Positions 9,023-16,780 of a stretch of 64,000 nucleotides of DNA are shown here, piece after piece; positions within the stretch are counted from its first letter, which is position 1, and each line of letters opens with the position of its first letter. Source of the stretch: Aldehydirespirator sp963667505 (GTDB lineage Bacteria > Actinomycetota > Acidimicrobiia > Acidimicrobiales > Aldehydirespiratoraceae). The stretch spans positions 1,240,001-1,304,000 of the forward strand of contig OY763490.2 of the NCBI GenBank assembly GCA_963667505.2, written 5' to 3'. The notes beneath the pieces are model-generated. The model did no database searches, had not been told where the DNA came from, and saw only the letters and a list, made by a program, of their open reading frames with translations. The translations under genes and the position numbers were made by a program.

Positions 9023-11005
9023 ATGACCCGGTCCGAAGCCCTCTACCGTCGTGCGGTGCAGGTGCTGCCCGGCGGTGTCAGCCGCAACACCGTGCTGCGC
9101 AAGCCGTACCCCATCTACGCCTCCCACGCCTCGGGCTGTCGTATCACCGACGTAGAAGGCGTGGAGCGCATCGACTTCGCCAACAACATGGCGTCGCTTA
9201 TCCACGGCCACAGTCACCCCGCGGTCGTCTCGGCCGTCGCCGAACAACTTGGCCGCGGCACCGCCCACACCCTCGCTACCGAAGTCGAGTTACGCTTCGC
9301 GGAGCATCTGTGCGAACGAGTCGACAGCTTCGAGCAGATCCGGTTCGTCAACTCCGGCACCGAAGCGGTCATGTGCGCCCTCAAGACGGCAAGAGCGTTC
9401 ACCGGACGCCCCAAGATCGCCAAAGCGGAGGGCACCTACCACGGAACCTACGACTACGCCGAGGTCAGCCAGACCTCCACTGCTGACAGCTGGGGCCCGC
9501 TCGATCAGCCTGTCAGCGTGCCCGTCGCGCAGGGCACACCACGACCGGTGCTCGACGATGTGGTGGTGGTGCCGTTCAACGACATCGACCGGACCGTCGA
9601 ACTCCTCGACCGCCATGCCGCCGAAATCGCGTGCGTGCTGGTCGACGTCATGCCGCATCGGGCCGGGCTGTGCCCCGCCGACGACGGATACGTGACCGCG
9701 TTGCGTGACTGGACGACCCGAAACGGAGCGCTGCTAGTCGCCGACGAGGTGGTCACCTTCCGCAACAGCCACGGCGGCGCCCAGCAGCATTACGACCTCA
9801 CCCCCGACATCACCGCGCTCGGCAAGATCATCGGCGGCGGCTTCCCCGTCGGAGCGGTAGCCGGCCGAACCGAGATCATGAGCGTCATGAACCCCCACAG
9901 TGACGGCTACGTCATGCCCTATTCGGGGACGTTCTCAGCCAACCCGGTCACTCTCACCGCCGGCCTCACCGCAATGGAGCTCTTCCCGCCCGAGGAAGTG
10001 CGGCGGGTCAACCATCTTGGGCGGCTTGCACGAGACGGTATCGCCGAGGTCATCGACAGACACGGTGTCGAAGCAAGCGTCGCCGGAGCAGGATCGATGT
10101 TCCGCATCCACATGCAGCCGACCGCGCCCCGCAACTACCGCGAGGCCTATCCAAGCCCGCAACAGGCAGATCGGCTTGGCCGGTTCTTCGACGCGCTCCT
10201 CGACGCCGGCATCCTGTTGATCTACAGCTGCACCGGGGCGGTCTCGACTCCAATGCGCGAGACCGAGATCGAACAACTCCTCAACGCCGTCGACTCCTCC
10301 CTCCAACATGCACACGCCGGCACCCGACCGTCCGTGCTCGAGTGCGGGGTAGCTTCTCCGTCGATGGCCCGTCCTCGTTCGCCCAAGGGAAGAGCCCGAC
10401 GCACCCATGAGCGGCTGGCAGAGGAGTACCCGGAGGCGGTGTGCGAGCTCGACCACCGCGACCCGTTCCAGCTGATCGTGGCCACCATCTTGTCGGCGCA
10501 AGCCACCGATGTGGGAGTGAACAAGGCGACCCCGGCCCTGTTCGAGCGCTACCCCGACGCCGAGGCGCTGGCCGAGGCCGAGCCCGAGGAGGTCGAGCCG
10601 TACGTGAGCACCATCGGGCTGTTCCGCAACAAGTCCCGCAGCCTGGTGGGCATGGCCCGAATGCTGGTGGACGACTACGGCGGCGAGGTGCCCGGCGCCA
10701 TGCGCGACCTGGTGCGCCTGCCGGGCGTGGGCCGCAAGACGGCCAACGTGATCCGCAGCGTGGCCCTGGGGCTGCCCGGCCTGCCGGTCGACACCCATGT
10801 GACCCGGCTGTCGAACCTGCTCGGGCTGACCGCAGAGACCGATCCGGTCAAGATCGAGACGGAGCTGAACCCCATGATCCCCGCAGCCGAGCGGGGCGAC
10901 TTCAGCCTGCGGATGATCCTGCACGGCCGCCGAGTGTGCGTGGCTCGCAGACCCCGGTGCGAAGACTGCGTGCTCAACGACTTCTGTCCGTCCAGCCGAG
11001 TGTGA
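9023..11005 (+). CDS. Class III aminotransferase (GSA-aminomutase-like) in frame with endonuclease III
   Basis: The reading frame continues without a stop from an aminotransferase into endonuclease III (660 codons). Residues 1 to ~433 are a PLP-dependent class III enzyme of the glutamate-1-semialdehyde aminomutase-like group: N-terminal GGVSRNTVLRKPYPIY, FVNSGTEAVMCALK, LVADEVVTFR and the PLP lysine K268 in LGKIIGGGFPVGA. The next ~14 residues (GTRPSVLECGVASPS) match neither family, then endonuclease III begins at codon 448. Because that gene has its own probable leaderless promoter, the two halves may be made separately, with the aminotransferase carrying a C-terminal extension. The neighbouring KamA-like gene suggests a joint amino acid pathway; a role in haem synthesis is less likely. 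Confidence 0.75.
   Translation: MTRSEALYRRAVQVLPGGVSRNTVLRKPYPIYASHASGCRITDVEGVERIDFANNMASLIHGHSHPAVVSAVAEQLGRGTAHTLATEVELRFAEHLCERVDSFEQIRFVNSGTEAVMCALKTARAFTGRPKIAKAEGTYHGTYDYAEVSQTSTADSWGPLDQPVSVPVAQGTPRPVLDDVVVVPFNDIDRTVELLDRHAAEIACVLVDVMPHRAGLCPADDGYVTALRDWTTRNGALLVADEVVTFRNSHGGAQQHYDLTPDITALGKIIGGGFPVGAVAGRTEIMSVMNPHSDGYVMPYSGTFSANPVTLTAGLTAMELFPPEEVRRVNHLGRLARDGIAEVIDRHGVEASVAGAGSMFRIHMQPTAPRNYREAYPSPQQADRLGRFFDALLDAGILLIYSCTGAVSTPMRETEIEQLLNAVDSSLQHAHAGTRPSVLECGVASPSMARPRSPKGRARRTHERLAEEYPEAVCELDHRDPFQLIVATILSAQATDVGVNKATPALFERYPDAEALAEAEPEEVEPYVSTIGLFRNKSRSLVGMARMLVDDYGGEVPGAMRDLVRLPGVGRKTANVIRSVALGLPGLPVDTHVTRLSNLLGLTAETDPVKIETELNPMIPAAERGDFSLRMILHGRRVCVARRPRCEDCVLNDFCPSSRV
10350..10355 (+). 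promoter_or_regulatory. Putative -10 element for leaderless endonuclease III transcript
   Basis: TAGCTT fits TANNNT and ends 8 nt before the ATG at 10364, the spacing expected for a transcript that begins at or near the start codon. No ribosome site is visible before this ATG. Confidence 0.5.
10364..11005 (+). CDS. nth: Endonuclease III (DNA glycosylase/AP lyase)
   Basis: Read from the internal ATG this is a 213-residue enzyme, close to the 211 residues of E. coli Nth. It removes oxidised pyrimidines in base-excision repair. Visible are the helix-hairpin-helix LPGVGRKTANV with catalytic Lys125, catalytic Asp143 in VDTHVTRLSN, and the C-terminal 4Fe-4S site C-x6-C-x2-C-x5-C (CVARRPRCEDCVLNDFC). 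The internal start gives the normal family N-terminus (MARPRSPKGRARRTHERL). It is in the same frame as the upstream aminotransferase with no stop between them. It sits directly before the his genes. Confidence 0.88.
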   Translation: MARPRSPKGRARRTHERLAEEYPEAVCELDHRDPFQLIVATILSAQATDVGVNKATPALFERYPDAEALAEAEPEEVEPYVSTIGLFRNKSRSLVGMARMLVDDYGGEVPGAMRDLVRLPGVGRKTANVIRSVALGLPGLPVDTHVTRLSNLLGLTAETDPVKIETELNPMIPAAERGDFSLRMILHGRRVCVARRPRCEDCVLNDFCPSSRV

Positions 11006-11058
11006 GCGCCGGGACGCGGCCGCCGGCCGAGGCGCCCGAGAATCACAGCCTCTACCGG

Positions 11059-11064
11059 TAGCGT
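11059..11064 (+). promoter_or_regulatory. Putative -10 element of the his operon (leaderless)
   Basis: TAGCGT followed by 6 nt and then the hisD ATG at 11071. The same hexamer at the same kind of spacing precedes trpF, the MBOAT gene and the last gene of the window. Confidence 0.6.
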
Positions 11065-11070
11065 TGTGAG

Positions 11071-12375
11071 ATGCTCAGCCGCCTCGACCTGCGCGCCCAG
11101 CGCGGGCCGGTCGCCTCACTCCTGCCCCGACCCGCATCGGTGTCAGCGGGCCCACGGGAGGCGGTGCAGGCCATAATCGCCGACGTCCGGCAGCGGGGCG
11201 ACATCGCGCTGCGGGAGCTGACCGAGCGCTTCGACGGCGCCGAGCCGATCAGTCTTGTCGTCGAGCCGAGCGAGATCGCGGAGGCTGCGGCCCGCACGCC
11301 TCAGCAAGTGCGCGACGCGCTGGCGGCGGCGGCGGCCAACGTGGAGGCCTACCACCGAGGCCAATTGCTTGACGACCTGGTCCACCAGACGGACGGCCTC
11401 ACCGTTCGGGAGCGCCATCTGCCGGTGCGGCGGGCGGGCTGCTACGTGCCGGGAGGCCGGGCCGCCTACCCGTCCACGCTGATCATGACCACCGTGCCCG
11501 CTCGGGTGGCTGGGGTGGAGGAGATCGCCGTGTGCGTGCCTCCCGGCCCTGACGGCCGCATCGCCGATGTGACGCTGGCCGCTGCCGCGGTCGCTGGCAT
11601 CGACGAGGTGCATCCAGTGGGCGGCGTCCAAGCGGTGGCCGCACTGGCCTTCGGTACCGAGTCGATCGCCGCCGTCGATCTGATCGTCGGACCGGGCAAC
11701 GCCTACGTGGCGTCGGCGCAGCGGGAGGTGGCCGGGTCGGTGGGCGTTCCCGCCGCCTTCGCGGGCCCCTCGGAGGTGGTGGTGGTGGCCGACTCGAGCG
11801 CCGACGCGACCTTCGCCGCGGCCGACGTGATCCTGCAAGCCGAGCACGGCCCGGACGGGCTGGCCTGGCTGGTGACCTGGGACGCGGCCGTAGCCGACGC
11901 GGTGGAGGCCGAGGTATCCCGCCTGGCCGCATGCGCCCGTCGGCGCGACGAGATCGCGTCCACGCTTCGCAACTCCGGCTACTCCGTGGTGTGCTCAAGC
12001 GTCGGGCAGGCAATCGAGGTGGTCAATGAGATCGCCCCCGAGCATCTGGAGTTGATGGTGGCCGACCCCGAGTCGCTGCTTCCCCAGGTGCGCAACGCCG
12101 GGGCGGTATTCTGCGGGCCGTGGGCGCCGGCCTCGCTCGGCGACTACGCGGCCGGCCCGAACCATGTGCTGCCAACCCATGGCACGGCCCGGTTCGCGGG
12201 CGCGCTGGGCGTGCGTGACTTCCTCAGGAGCATGCATGTAGTCAGCGCAGACCGAGACGGGCTGGAGCGTCTCGCGCCCCATGTCATCGCCCTCGCCGAG
12301 GCCGAGGGACTGACCGCGCACGCCGACTCGGTGCGAATCCGGCTGAACGCCCCGCCGCGGGTCAGCCCCCGGTGA
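11071..12375 (+). CDS. hisD: Histidinol dehydrogenase
   Basis: A 434-residue enzyme of normal family length that oxidises L-histidinol to L-histidine in two NAD-dependent steps. Recognisable segments are YVPGGRAAYPSTLIM, VDLIVGPGNAYV, FAGPSEVVVVAD, the zinc-site region LQAEHGPDG, and EIAPEHLEL near the end. It is the first gene of hisD-hisC-hisB-hisH-hisA-hisF and probably has a leaderless start. Confidence 0.97.
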   Translation: MLSRLDLRAQRGPVASLLPRPASVSAGPREAVQAIIADVRQRGDIALRELTERFDGAEPISLVVEPSEIAEAAARTPQQVRDALAAAAANVEAYHRGQLLDDLVHQTDGLTVRERHLPVRRAGCYVPGGRAAYPSTLIMTTVPARVAGVEEIAVCVPPGPDGRIADVTLAAAAVAGIDEVHPVGGVQAVAALAFGTESIAAVDLIVGPGNAYVASAQREVAGSVGVPAAFAGPSEVVVVADSSADATFAAADVILQAEHGPDGLAWLVTWDAAVADAVEAEVSRLAACARRRDEIASTLRNSGYSVVCSSVGQAIEVVNEIAPEHLELMVADPESLLPQVRNAGAVFCGPWAPASLGDYAAGPNHVLPTHGTARFAGALGVRDFLRSMHVVSADRDGLERLAPHVIALAEAEGLTAHADSVRIRLNAPPRVSPR

Positions 12376-12388
12376 CGGAGCGATCCCG

Positions 12389-13480
12389 ATGACCGCCTCC
12401 CGATCGGCTGCACCCGTGGTGCAGCCCCGAGACGACATCGCGCTCATGGCCGGATACCACTCGCCCCAACTCGACGTCGAGGTCCGCCTCAACACCAATG
12501 AGAGCCCTCTGCCGCCGCCGCCGGAGTTCACTCAGGCGGTGGCGGCCGCGGCCCGCACGGTGGCCTGGAACCGCTATCCGGACCGTCAGGCCGTCGGGCT
12601 GCGGCGACGCATCGCGGCACGTCACGGCGTGTCCGAGGAGCAGGTGTTCGCGGCCAACGGCTCCAACGAGGTGCTCCAATGCCTGCTGCTCGCCTACGGC
12701 GGCGCCGGTCGCCGGGCCGCGGTGTTCGAGCCGAGCTACGCGGTGCACTCGCACCTCGCCCGGGTCACCGGCACCGGGATCGTCGAAGGCGAGCGGCGCG
12801 ACGACTTCACGCTCGACGCCGCCGCGGCCGCAGACCTGATCGCTTCGGCCCGGCCCGCGATCACCTTCCTGTGCTCGCCCAACAATCCGTCGGGCACGGT
12901 GGCGTACCCCTCGGAGGTCGTTTCGGTTCTCGAAGCGGCCCGCGCCGCTGGAGGGCTGCTCTGCGTGGACGAGGCCTACGGCGAGTTCGCCCCGCACAGC
13001 GCCCTGTCCCTCGTGGACGACGGCACGCCGCTGGCGGTCACCCGCACCTACTCCAAGACGTGGGCCATGGCCTCGGTCCGGCTCGGATACCTCGTCGCCC
13101 CCCGCTGGATGGTGGAGCAGCTGAACAGGGTGGCGCTGCCCTACCATCTCGACTCCATGAAGCAGGCGGTGGGAGTCGCCGCCCTCGATTTCGTGGACGA
13201 GATGCAGGCCCGGGTGGACGCCGTGGTGGCCGAGAGGGCCCGGCTGGCGGCCCGGCTGGCGGGGCTCCCGGTGGACGTGTGGCCCTCCGGCGCGAATTTC
13301 GTGCTGGTCCGACCTCGGGGCCGCGACGGCACCGAAGTGTGGCAGCAGTTGGTGGACCGCTCCGTGCTGGTCAGGAACTGCGCGTCGTGGCCTCGCCTGT
13401 CGGGCTGCCTGCGGGTGACGGTCGGCACTCCCGTCGAGAACGACCGCTTCCTCGCCGCTCTCTCAGAGATACTGGCATGA
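12389..13480 (+). CDS. hisC: Histidinol-phosphate aminotransferase
   Basis: A 363-residue PLP-dependent class I/II aminotransferase converting imidazole-acetol phosphate to histidinol phosphate with glutamate. Motifs: LNTNESPLPPPPEF at the N-terminus, FLCSPNNPSGT, VDEAYGEF, and the PLP lysine in YSKTWAMASVRLGY. It starts 14 nt after hisD, with GGAG upstream. Confidence 0.96.
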   Translation: MTASRSAAPVVQPRDDIALMAGYHSPQLDVEVRLNTNESPLPPPPEFTQAVAAAARTVAWNRYPDRQAVGLRRRIAARHGVSEEQVFAANGSNEVLQCLLLAYGGAGRRAAVFEPSYAVHSHLARVTGTGIVEGERRDDFTLDAAAAADLIASARPAITFLCSPNNPSGTVAYPSEVVSVLEAARAAGGLLCVDEAYGEFAPHSALSLVDDGTPLAVTRTYSKTWAMASVRLGYLVAPRWMVEQLNRVALPYHLDSMKQAVGVAALDFVDEMQARVDAVVAERARLAARLAGLPVDVWPSGANFVLVRPRGRDGTEVWQQLVDRSVLVRNCASWPRLSGCLRVTVGTPVENDRFLAALSEILA

Positions 13481-13531
13481 GCGGCTCGCAGCGATGAGCA
13501 CCGCAAGGCCGATACGCAAGGAGACCGTCAC

Positions 13532-14122
13532 ATGAGCCGATGCGCCGCAATCTCGCGCTCCACCAAGGAGACCAGCGTCGACGTTCGCCTCGACCTCGAA
13601 GGCGAGGGCGGCACCGACATATCGACGGGCTTGCCCTTCTTCGACCACATGCTCGACCAACTCAGCCGTCACGGCGGCCTGGCCCTCACCGTCAGTGCCG
13701 ACGGCGACTTGGAGGTGGACAGCCACCACACGGTGGAGGACACCGGGATCGTGCTGGGCCGCGCCCTGCGCGAGGCGCTGGGCGACAAGGCCGGCGTACG
13801 GCGATTCGCCAGCATCACCGTGCCGCTCGACGAGGCCGCGGTCGAAGTGGTGCTGGACCTGTCCGGACGGCCCTTCCTGCACTATGACGTGGACTTCCCC
13901 GGTGAGAAGATCCTCGGCGACCCGCCCTTCGACCCCCAGCTCGCCGAGGAGTTCTGGAGGGCGTTCGCCACCGCCGCCGGGCTGACGCTCCACATCGTGA
14001 TGCGCCGGGGCCGCAACACCCACCACATCGTCGAGGCGTCCTTCAAGGCTGTGGCCCGGGCGCTGCGCGACGCGGTGCGGGTGGAGGGCTCGGCGCTGCC
14101 CTCCACCAAGGGAACGCTGTGA
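13532..14122 (+). CDS. hisB: Imidazoleglycerol-phosphate dehydratase
   Basis: A 196-residue monofunctional dehydratase without the phosphatase domain found in E. coli HisB. It shows the paired metal-binding motifs FFDHMLDQLSRHG with DSHHTVEDTG, and LHIVMRRGRNTHHIVEASFK near the C-terminus. It acts on imidazole-glycerol phosphate in histidine synthesis. An AAGGAG ribosome site precedes the ATG. Confidence 0.97.
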   Translation: MSRCAAISRSTKETSVDVRLDLEGEGGTDISTGLPFFDHMLDQLSRHGGLALTVSADGDLEVDSHHTVEDTGIVLGRALREALGDKAGVRRFASITVPLDEAAVEVVLDLSGRPFLHYDVDFPGEKILGDPPFDPQLAEEFWRAFATAAGLTLHIVMRRGRNTHHIVEASFKAVARALRDAVRVEGSALPSTKGTL

Positions 14123-14189
14123 CTGCCCCACCGCTCGCGGCTGTCCGCGCCGTGCCGGCAGCACGGCTGTACCGCGAGCGGGGCGAGCC

Positions 14190-14999
14190 GTGAGCCCGCG
14201 GCCGCTGATCGCCATCCTCGACTACGGCATCGGCAACCTGCACTCGGCTCAGAAGGGCTTCGAGCACGTCGGCGCCGACGCCCGCCTGACCGCCGACAGG
14301 GGGCTCATCGCCGACGCCGCCGGCGTGGTGCTGCCCGGCGTGGGCGCGTTCGCGCCGTGCATGGCCGCGCTGGGTCGCACCGGACTGGACGGCGCCGTCC
14401 ACGAGGCAGTGGTCTCGGGCCGGCCGTTCATGGGCATCTGCGTGGGGATGCAGGTGCTGTTCTCGGGTTCCGACGAAGCGCCCGGCACTCCCGGTCTGGG
14501 ATTGTTCGACCGTCGCGTGACCTGGATCTCCGGCCCGGTCAAACGCCCTCAGATGCAGTGGAACGTGCTGCGCCGCGTCCCGAGCCATCCGATGTTCGCC
14601 GGCCTCGAAGACCCGGTATGGGTGTACTTCGTGCACTCGCTCGCCCCCGAGCGCCTTGACAGCGACGACCAGCCTGCCGGAAGCCGCAACGGCGAGGACC
14701 GCAACGACGACGACCGGCCCACCGGAAGCCGCAACGGCGAGGACCGCAACGACGACGACCGGCCCACCGGAAGCCGCAACGGCGAGGACCGCAACGACGA
14801 CGACCGGCCCACCGGAAGCCGCAACGGCGAGGTCATCGCCACCTGCGACTACGGCGGGCCGGTCGTGGCCGCGATCGCCAAGGACAACGTGTGGACGGCC
14901 CAGTTCCATCCCGAGAAGTCGTCGCGGGTCGGGCTGCGCATCCTGGCCAACTTTGTCGCACGAGCGGATGCGGGCCCGGAGGCCGCCGGAGCGCCGTGA
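14190..14999 (+). CDS. hisH: Imidazole glycerol phosphate synthase, glutaminase subunit, with a repeat insertion
   Basis: A 269-residue class I glutaminase, longer than the usual ~200-215. The triad is intact: Cys84 in MGICVGMQVLF, and His240 and Glu242 in FHPEKS. It passes ammonia from glutamine to HisF. Between VYFVHSLAPE and the conserved VIATCDYGG the protein carries about four copies of a 15-residue Arg/Asp/Asn-rich unit (residues 164-214) that is not family sequence. The insertion lies in a surface loop and keeps the frame, so the enzyme may still work. The start is GTG at 14190. Confidence 0.94.
   Translation: MSPRPLIAILDYGIGNLHSAQKGFEHVGADARLTADRGLIADAAGVVLPGVGAFAPCMAALGRTGLDGAVHEAVVSGRPFMGICVGMQVLFSGSDEAPGTPGLGLFDRRVTWISGPVKRPQMQWNVLRRVPSHPMFAGLEDPVWVYFVHSLAPERLDSDDQPAGSRNGEDRNDDDRPTGSRNGEDRNDDDRPTGSRNGEDRNDDDRPTGSRNGEVIATCDYGGPVVAAIAKDNVWTAQFHPEKSSRVGLRILANFVARADAGPEAAGAP
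14679..14831 (+). repeat. 45-bp in-frame minisatellite inside hisH
   Basis: The unit GSRNGEDRNDDDRPT (15 codons) begins at 14679, 14724, 14769 and 14814; the fourth copy is cut after GSRNGE. Copies are virtually identical at the DNA level. A partly degenerate half-unit (SDDQPA) precedes the first copy. Confidence 0.95.
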
Positions 15000-15069
15000 A
15001 GCTCCCCGACGCGACGCCAACGGATCCCGTTCGGGCCGGGCCCGTCCCCGCTTCGGGAGCCGCGGCCCG

Positions 15070-15813
15070 ATGAGGCTGTACTGCGCGGTCGACATCCGAG
15101 GCGGCCGTTGCGTGCGCCTCCGCCAGGGCGACTACCTCGCCGAGACCGTCTACGACGACGATCCGGTCGCTCGGGCCGTGCAGATGGAGGCCGACGGCGC
15201 GGGTTGGATCCATGTCGTCGACCTTGACGGCGCCCGCTCAGGACGCCCCTGCAACGCGGCCGTGGTGGCCGCCATCGCGACGGCCGTGTCGGTGCCCGTG
15301 CAGGCCGGGGGAGGGGTGCGCAGCGCCGAGACGGCGCAGGCCTGGTTCGACGCAGGGGTCGAGCGGGTGGTGCTGGGGACGGCCGCGCTGCGCGACCCGG
15401 ATCTGGTCCTCCGCCTGGCCCGCTCGCACCGCGTGGCGGTGGGGCTCGACGCCCGCTCGGGCGAGGTGGCCACCGACGGCTGGCTGGCAGGCTCGGGAAG
15501 GTCGGTGATCGACGTCGCCGCAGGTTTCGGCAACGCCGGCGTGGACGCCTTCGTGGTCACCGACATCAGCAGGGACGGCACCCTCGAAGGTCCCGACCTC
15601 GTCGGCCTCGCGGCCGTGCTCGACGCCACCGGAGTTGACGTGGTCGCCTCGGGCGGGGTCGGCACGCTCGCCGACCTCCGAGCCCTAGCCGGCCTCGAGT
15701 GCCCTGAAGGCCGCCGTCTCGACGGCGTGGTCGTCGGGACGGCGCTGTACGAGGGGCGCTTCTCGGTGGCGGAGGCGGCGAGAGCTCTGGCCCGCAGCAG
15801 AGCCGATGGCTGA
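15070..15813 (+). CDS. hisA: ProFAR isomerase (phosphoribosylformimino-AICAR-P isomerase)
   Basis: A 247-residue TIM barrel. N-terminal AVDIRGGRCVRLRQGDY carries the first catalytic Asp, VQAGGGVRS and VVASGGVGTLADL are the phosphate-binding loops, and FVVTDISRDGTLEGP follows the second acid. The QGDY...TVY features look like an ordinary HisA rather than the dual-function PriA of many actinobacteria, which fits the presence of a separate trpF at 51386. A 70-nt gap separates it from hisH. Confidence 0.93.
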   Translation: MRLYCAVDIRGGRCVRLRQGDYLAETVYDDDPVARAVQMEADGAGWIHVVDLDGARSGRPCNAAVVAAIATAVSVPVQAGGGVRSAETAQAWFDAGVERVVLGTAALRDPDLVLRLARSHRVAVGLDARSGEVATDGWLAGSGRSVIDVAAGFGNAGVDAFVVTDISRDGTLEGPDLVGLAAVLDATGVDVVASGGVGTLADLRALAGLECPEGRRLDGVVVGTALYEGRFSVAEAARALARSRADG

Positions 15814-15878
15814 GCACCCGGCGCGGGTGGTCGCCTGCGGGCTGGGTGGCCGTGCCGTGACCGGACGCCGGGCCTGAT

Positions 15879-16646
15879 ATGCGGGCGGCCCGGGTGATCC
15901 CCTGCCTGGACGTGGACGCGGGGCGGGTGGTGAAAGGCGTCAACTTCGTGGACATCCGCGACGCGGGCGACCCAGTGGAACTGGCGGCCCGCTACGACGC
16001 CGAGGGCGCCGACGAGCTCGTGTTCCTCGACATCACCGCATCGTCGGACCGCCGCGACACCACCGTCGCCATGGCCCGGGCGGTGGCCGAGAAGGTGTTC
16101 ATACCGTTCACGATCGGCGGCGGCATCCGAACCATCGACGATGCCCGCCGCCTGCTTCGGGCCGGCGCCGACAAGGTCAGCGTCAACACCGCCGCAGTCC
16201 GCCGTCCCGAGCTCGTGAGCGAGATCAGCCGGGAGTTCGGAGCGCAGTGCTGCGTGGTGGCCATCGACGCCCGCAGCTCCGACGACACCGTCAGCGGCTA
16301 CGAGGTGTTCACCCACGGCGGCCGTGTCCGCACCGGCCTGGACGCTCTGGTCTGGGCCGCCGAGGCGGAGCGCCTCGGGACTGGCGAGATCCTGCTGACG
16401 TCCATGGACCGCGACGGCACCAGGGCGGGATTCGAGCTGAACTTGACGTCGATGGTCGCGACTGCGGTGAACGTGCCGGTGATCGCCAGCGGGGGAGTCG
16501 GCACCCTGGAGCATCTGTCCGAGGGCATCGCCGAAGGCAGGGCCGACGCCGTGCTGGCGGCCAGCATCTTCCACTACGGGGAGCACACCGTCGCAGAGGC
16601 CAAGGCCTGCATGGCCGCCGCGGGGATCGTGGTCCGCCCTGCTTGA
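15879..16646 (+). CDS. hisF: Imidazole glycerol phosphate synthase, cyclase subunit
   Basis: A 255-residue TIM barrel that uses ammonia from HisH to make imidazole-glycerol phosphate and AICAR. Motifs: VIPCLDVDAGRVVKGVNF with the catalytic Asp, FIPFTIGGGIRTIDDA, ILLTSMDRDGTRAGF with the second catalytic Asp, and VIASGGVGTLEHL. It is the last gene of this his block; hisI lies 31 kb downstream. Confidence 0.97.
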   Translation: MRAARVIPCLDVDAGRVVKGVNFVDIRDAGDPVELAARYDAEGADELVFLDITASSDRRDTTVAMARAVAEKVFIPFTIGGGIRTIDDARRLLRAGADKVSVNTAAVRRPELVSEISREFGAQCCVVAIDARSSDDTVSGYEVFTHGGRVRTGLDALVWAAEAERLGTGEILLTSMDRDGTRAGFELNLTSMVATAVNVPVIASGGVGTLEHLSEGIAEGRADAVLAASIFHYGEHTVAEAKACMAAAGIVVRPA

Positions 16647-16713
16647 GGGCGAGTCGCCCACGGGGCTCGGGGCCGCTGTGCTGAGCGACCCTCCGGCAGG
16701 CCGGGGCCTGGAC

Positions 16714-16719
16714 TAGTGT
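16714..16719 (+). promoter_or_regulatory. Putative -10 element for the indolepyruvate oxidoreductase gene
   Basis: TAGTGT fits TANNNT. The predicted transcript would have a leader of roughly 55 nt containing a ribosome site (GGAGG, 16770-16774) before the TTG start. Position alone supports it. Confidence 0.35.
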
Positions 16720-16780
16720 CGCTGGCACCAGTGCCGTCGCAGGCGTGGGCCGCAGCGGTCAGCAGCATCGGAGGTCGTTC

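Noticed and set aside
9023..10363. hemL (glutamate-1-semialdehyde aminomutase of haem synthesis)
   Set aside because: The PLP enzyme belongs to the same superfamily, but the neighbours are catabolic or amino acid genes and no haem genes are present; the symbol would overstate it.
14679..14831. Regular repeats that could suggest a CRISPR array
   Set aside because: Units are contiguous with no unique spacers, lie inside the hisH coding frame and keep the reading frame.
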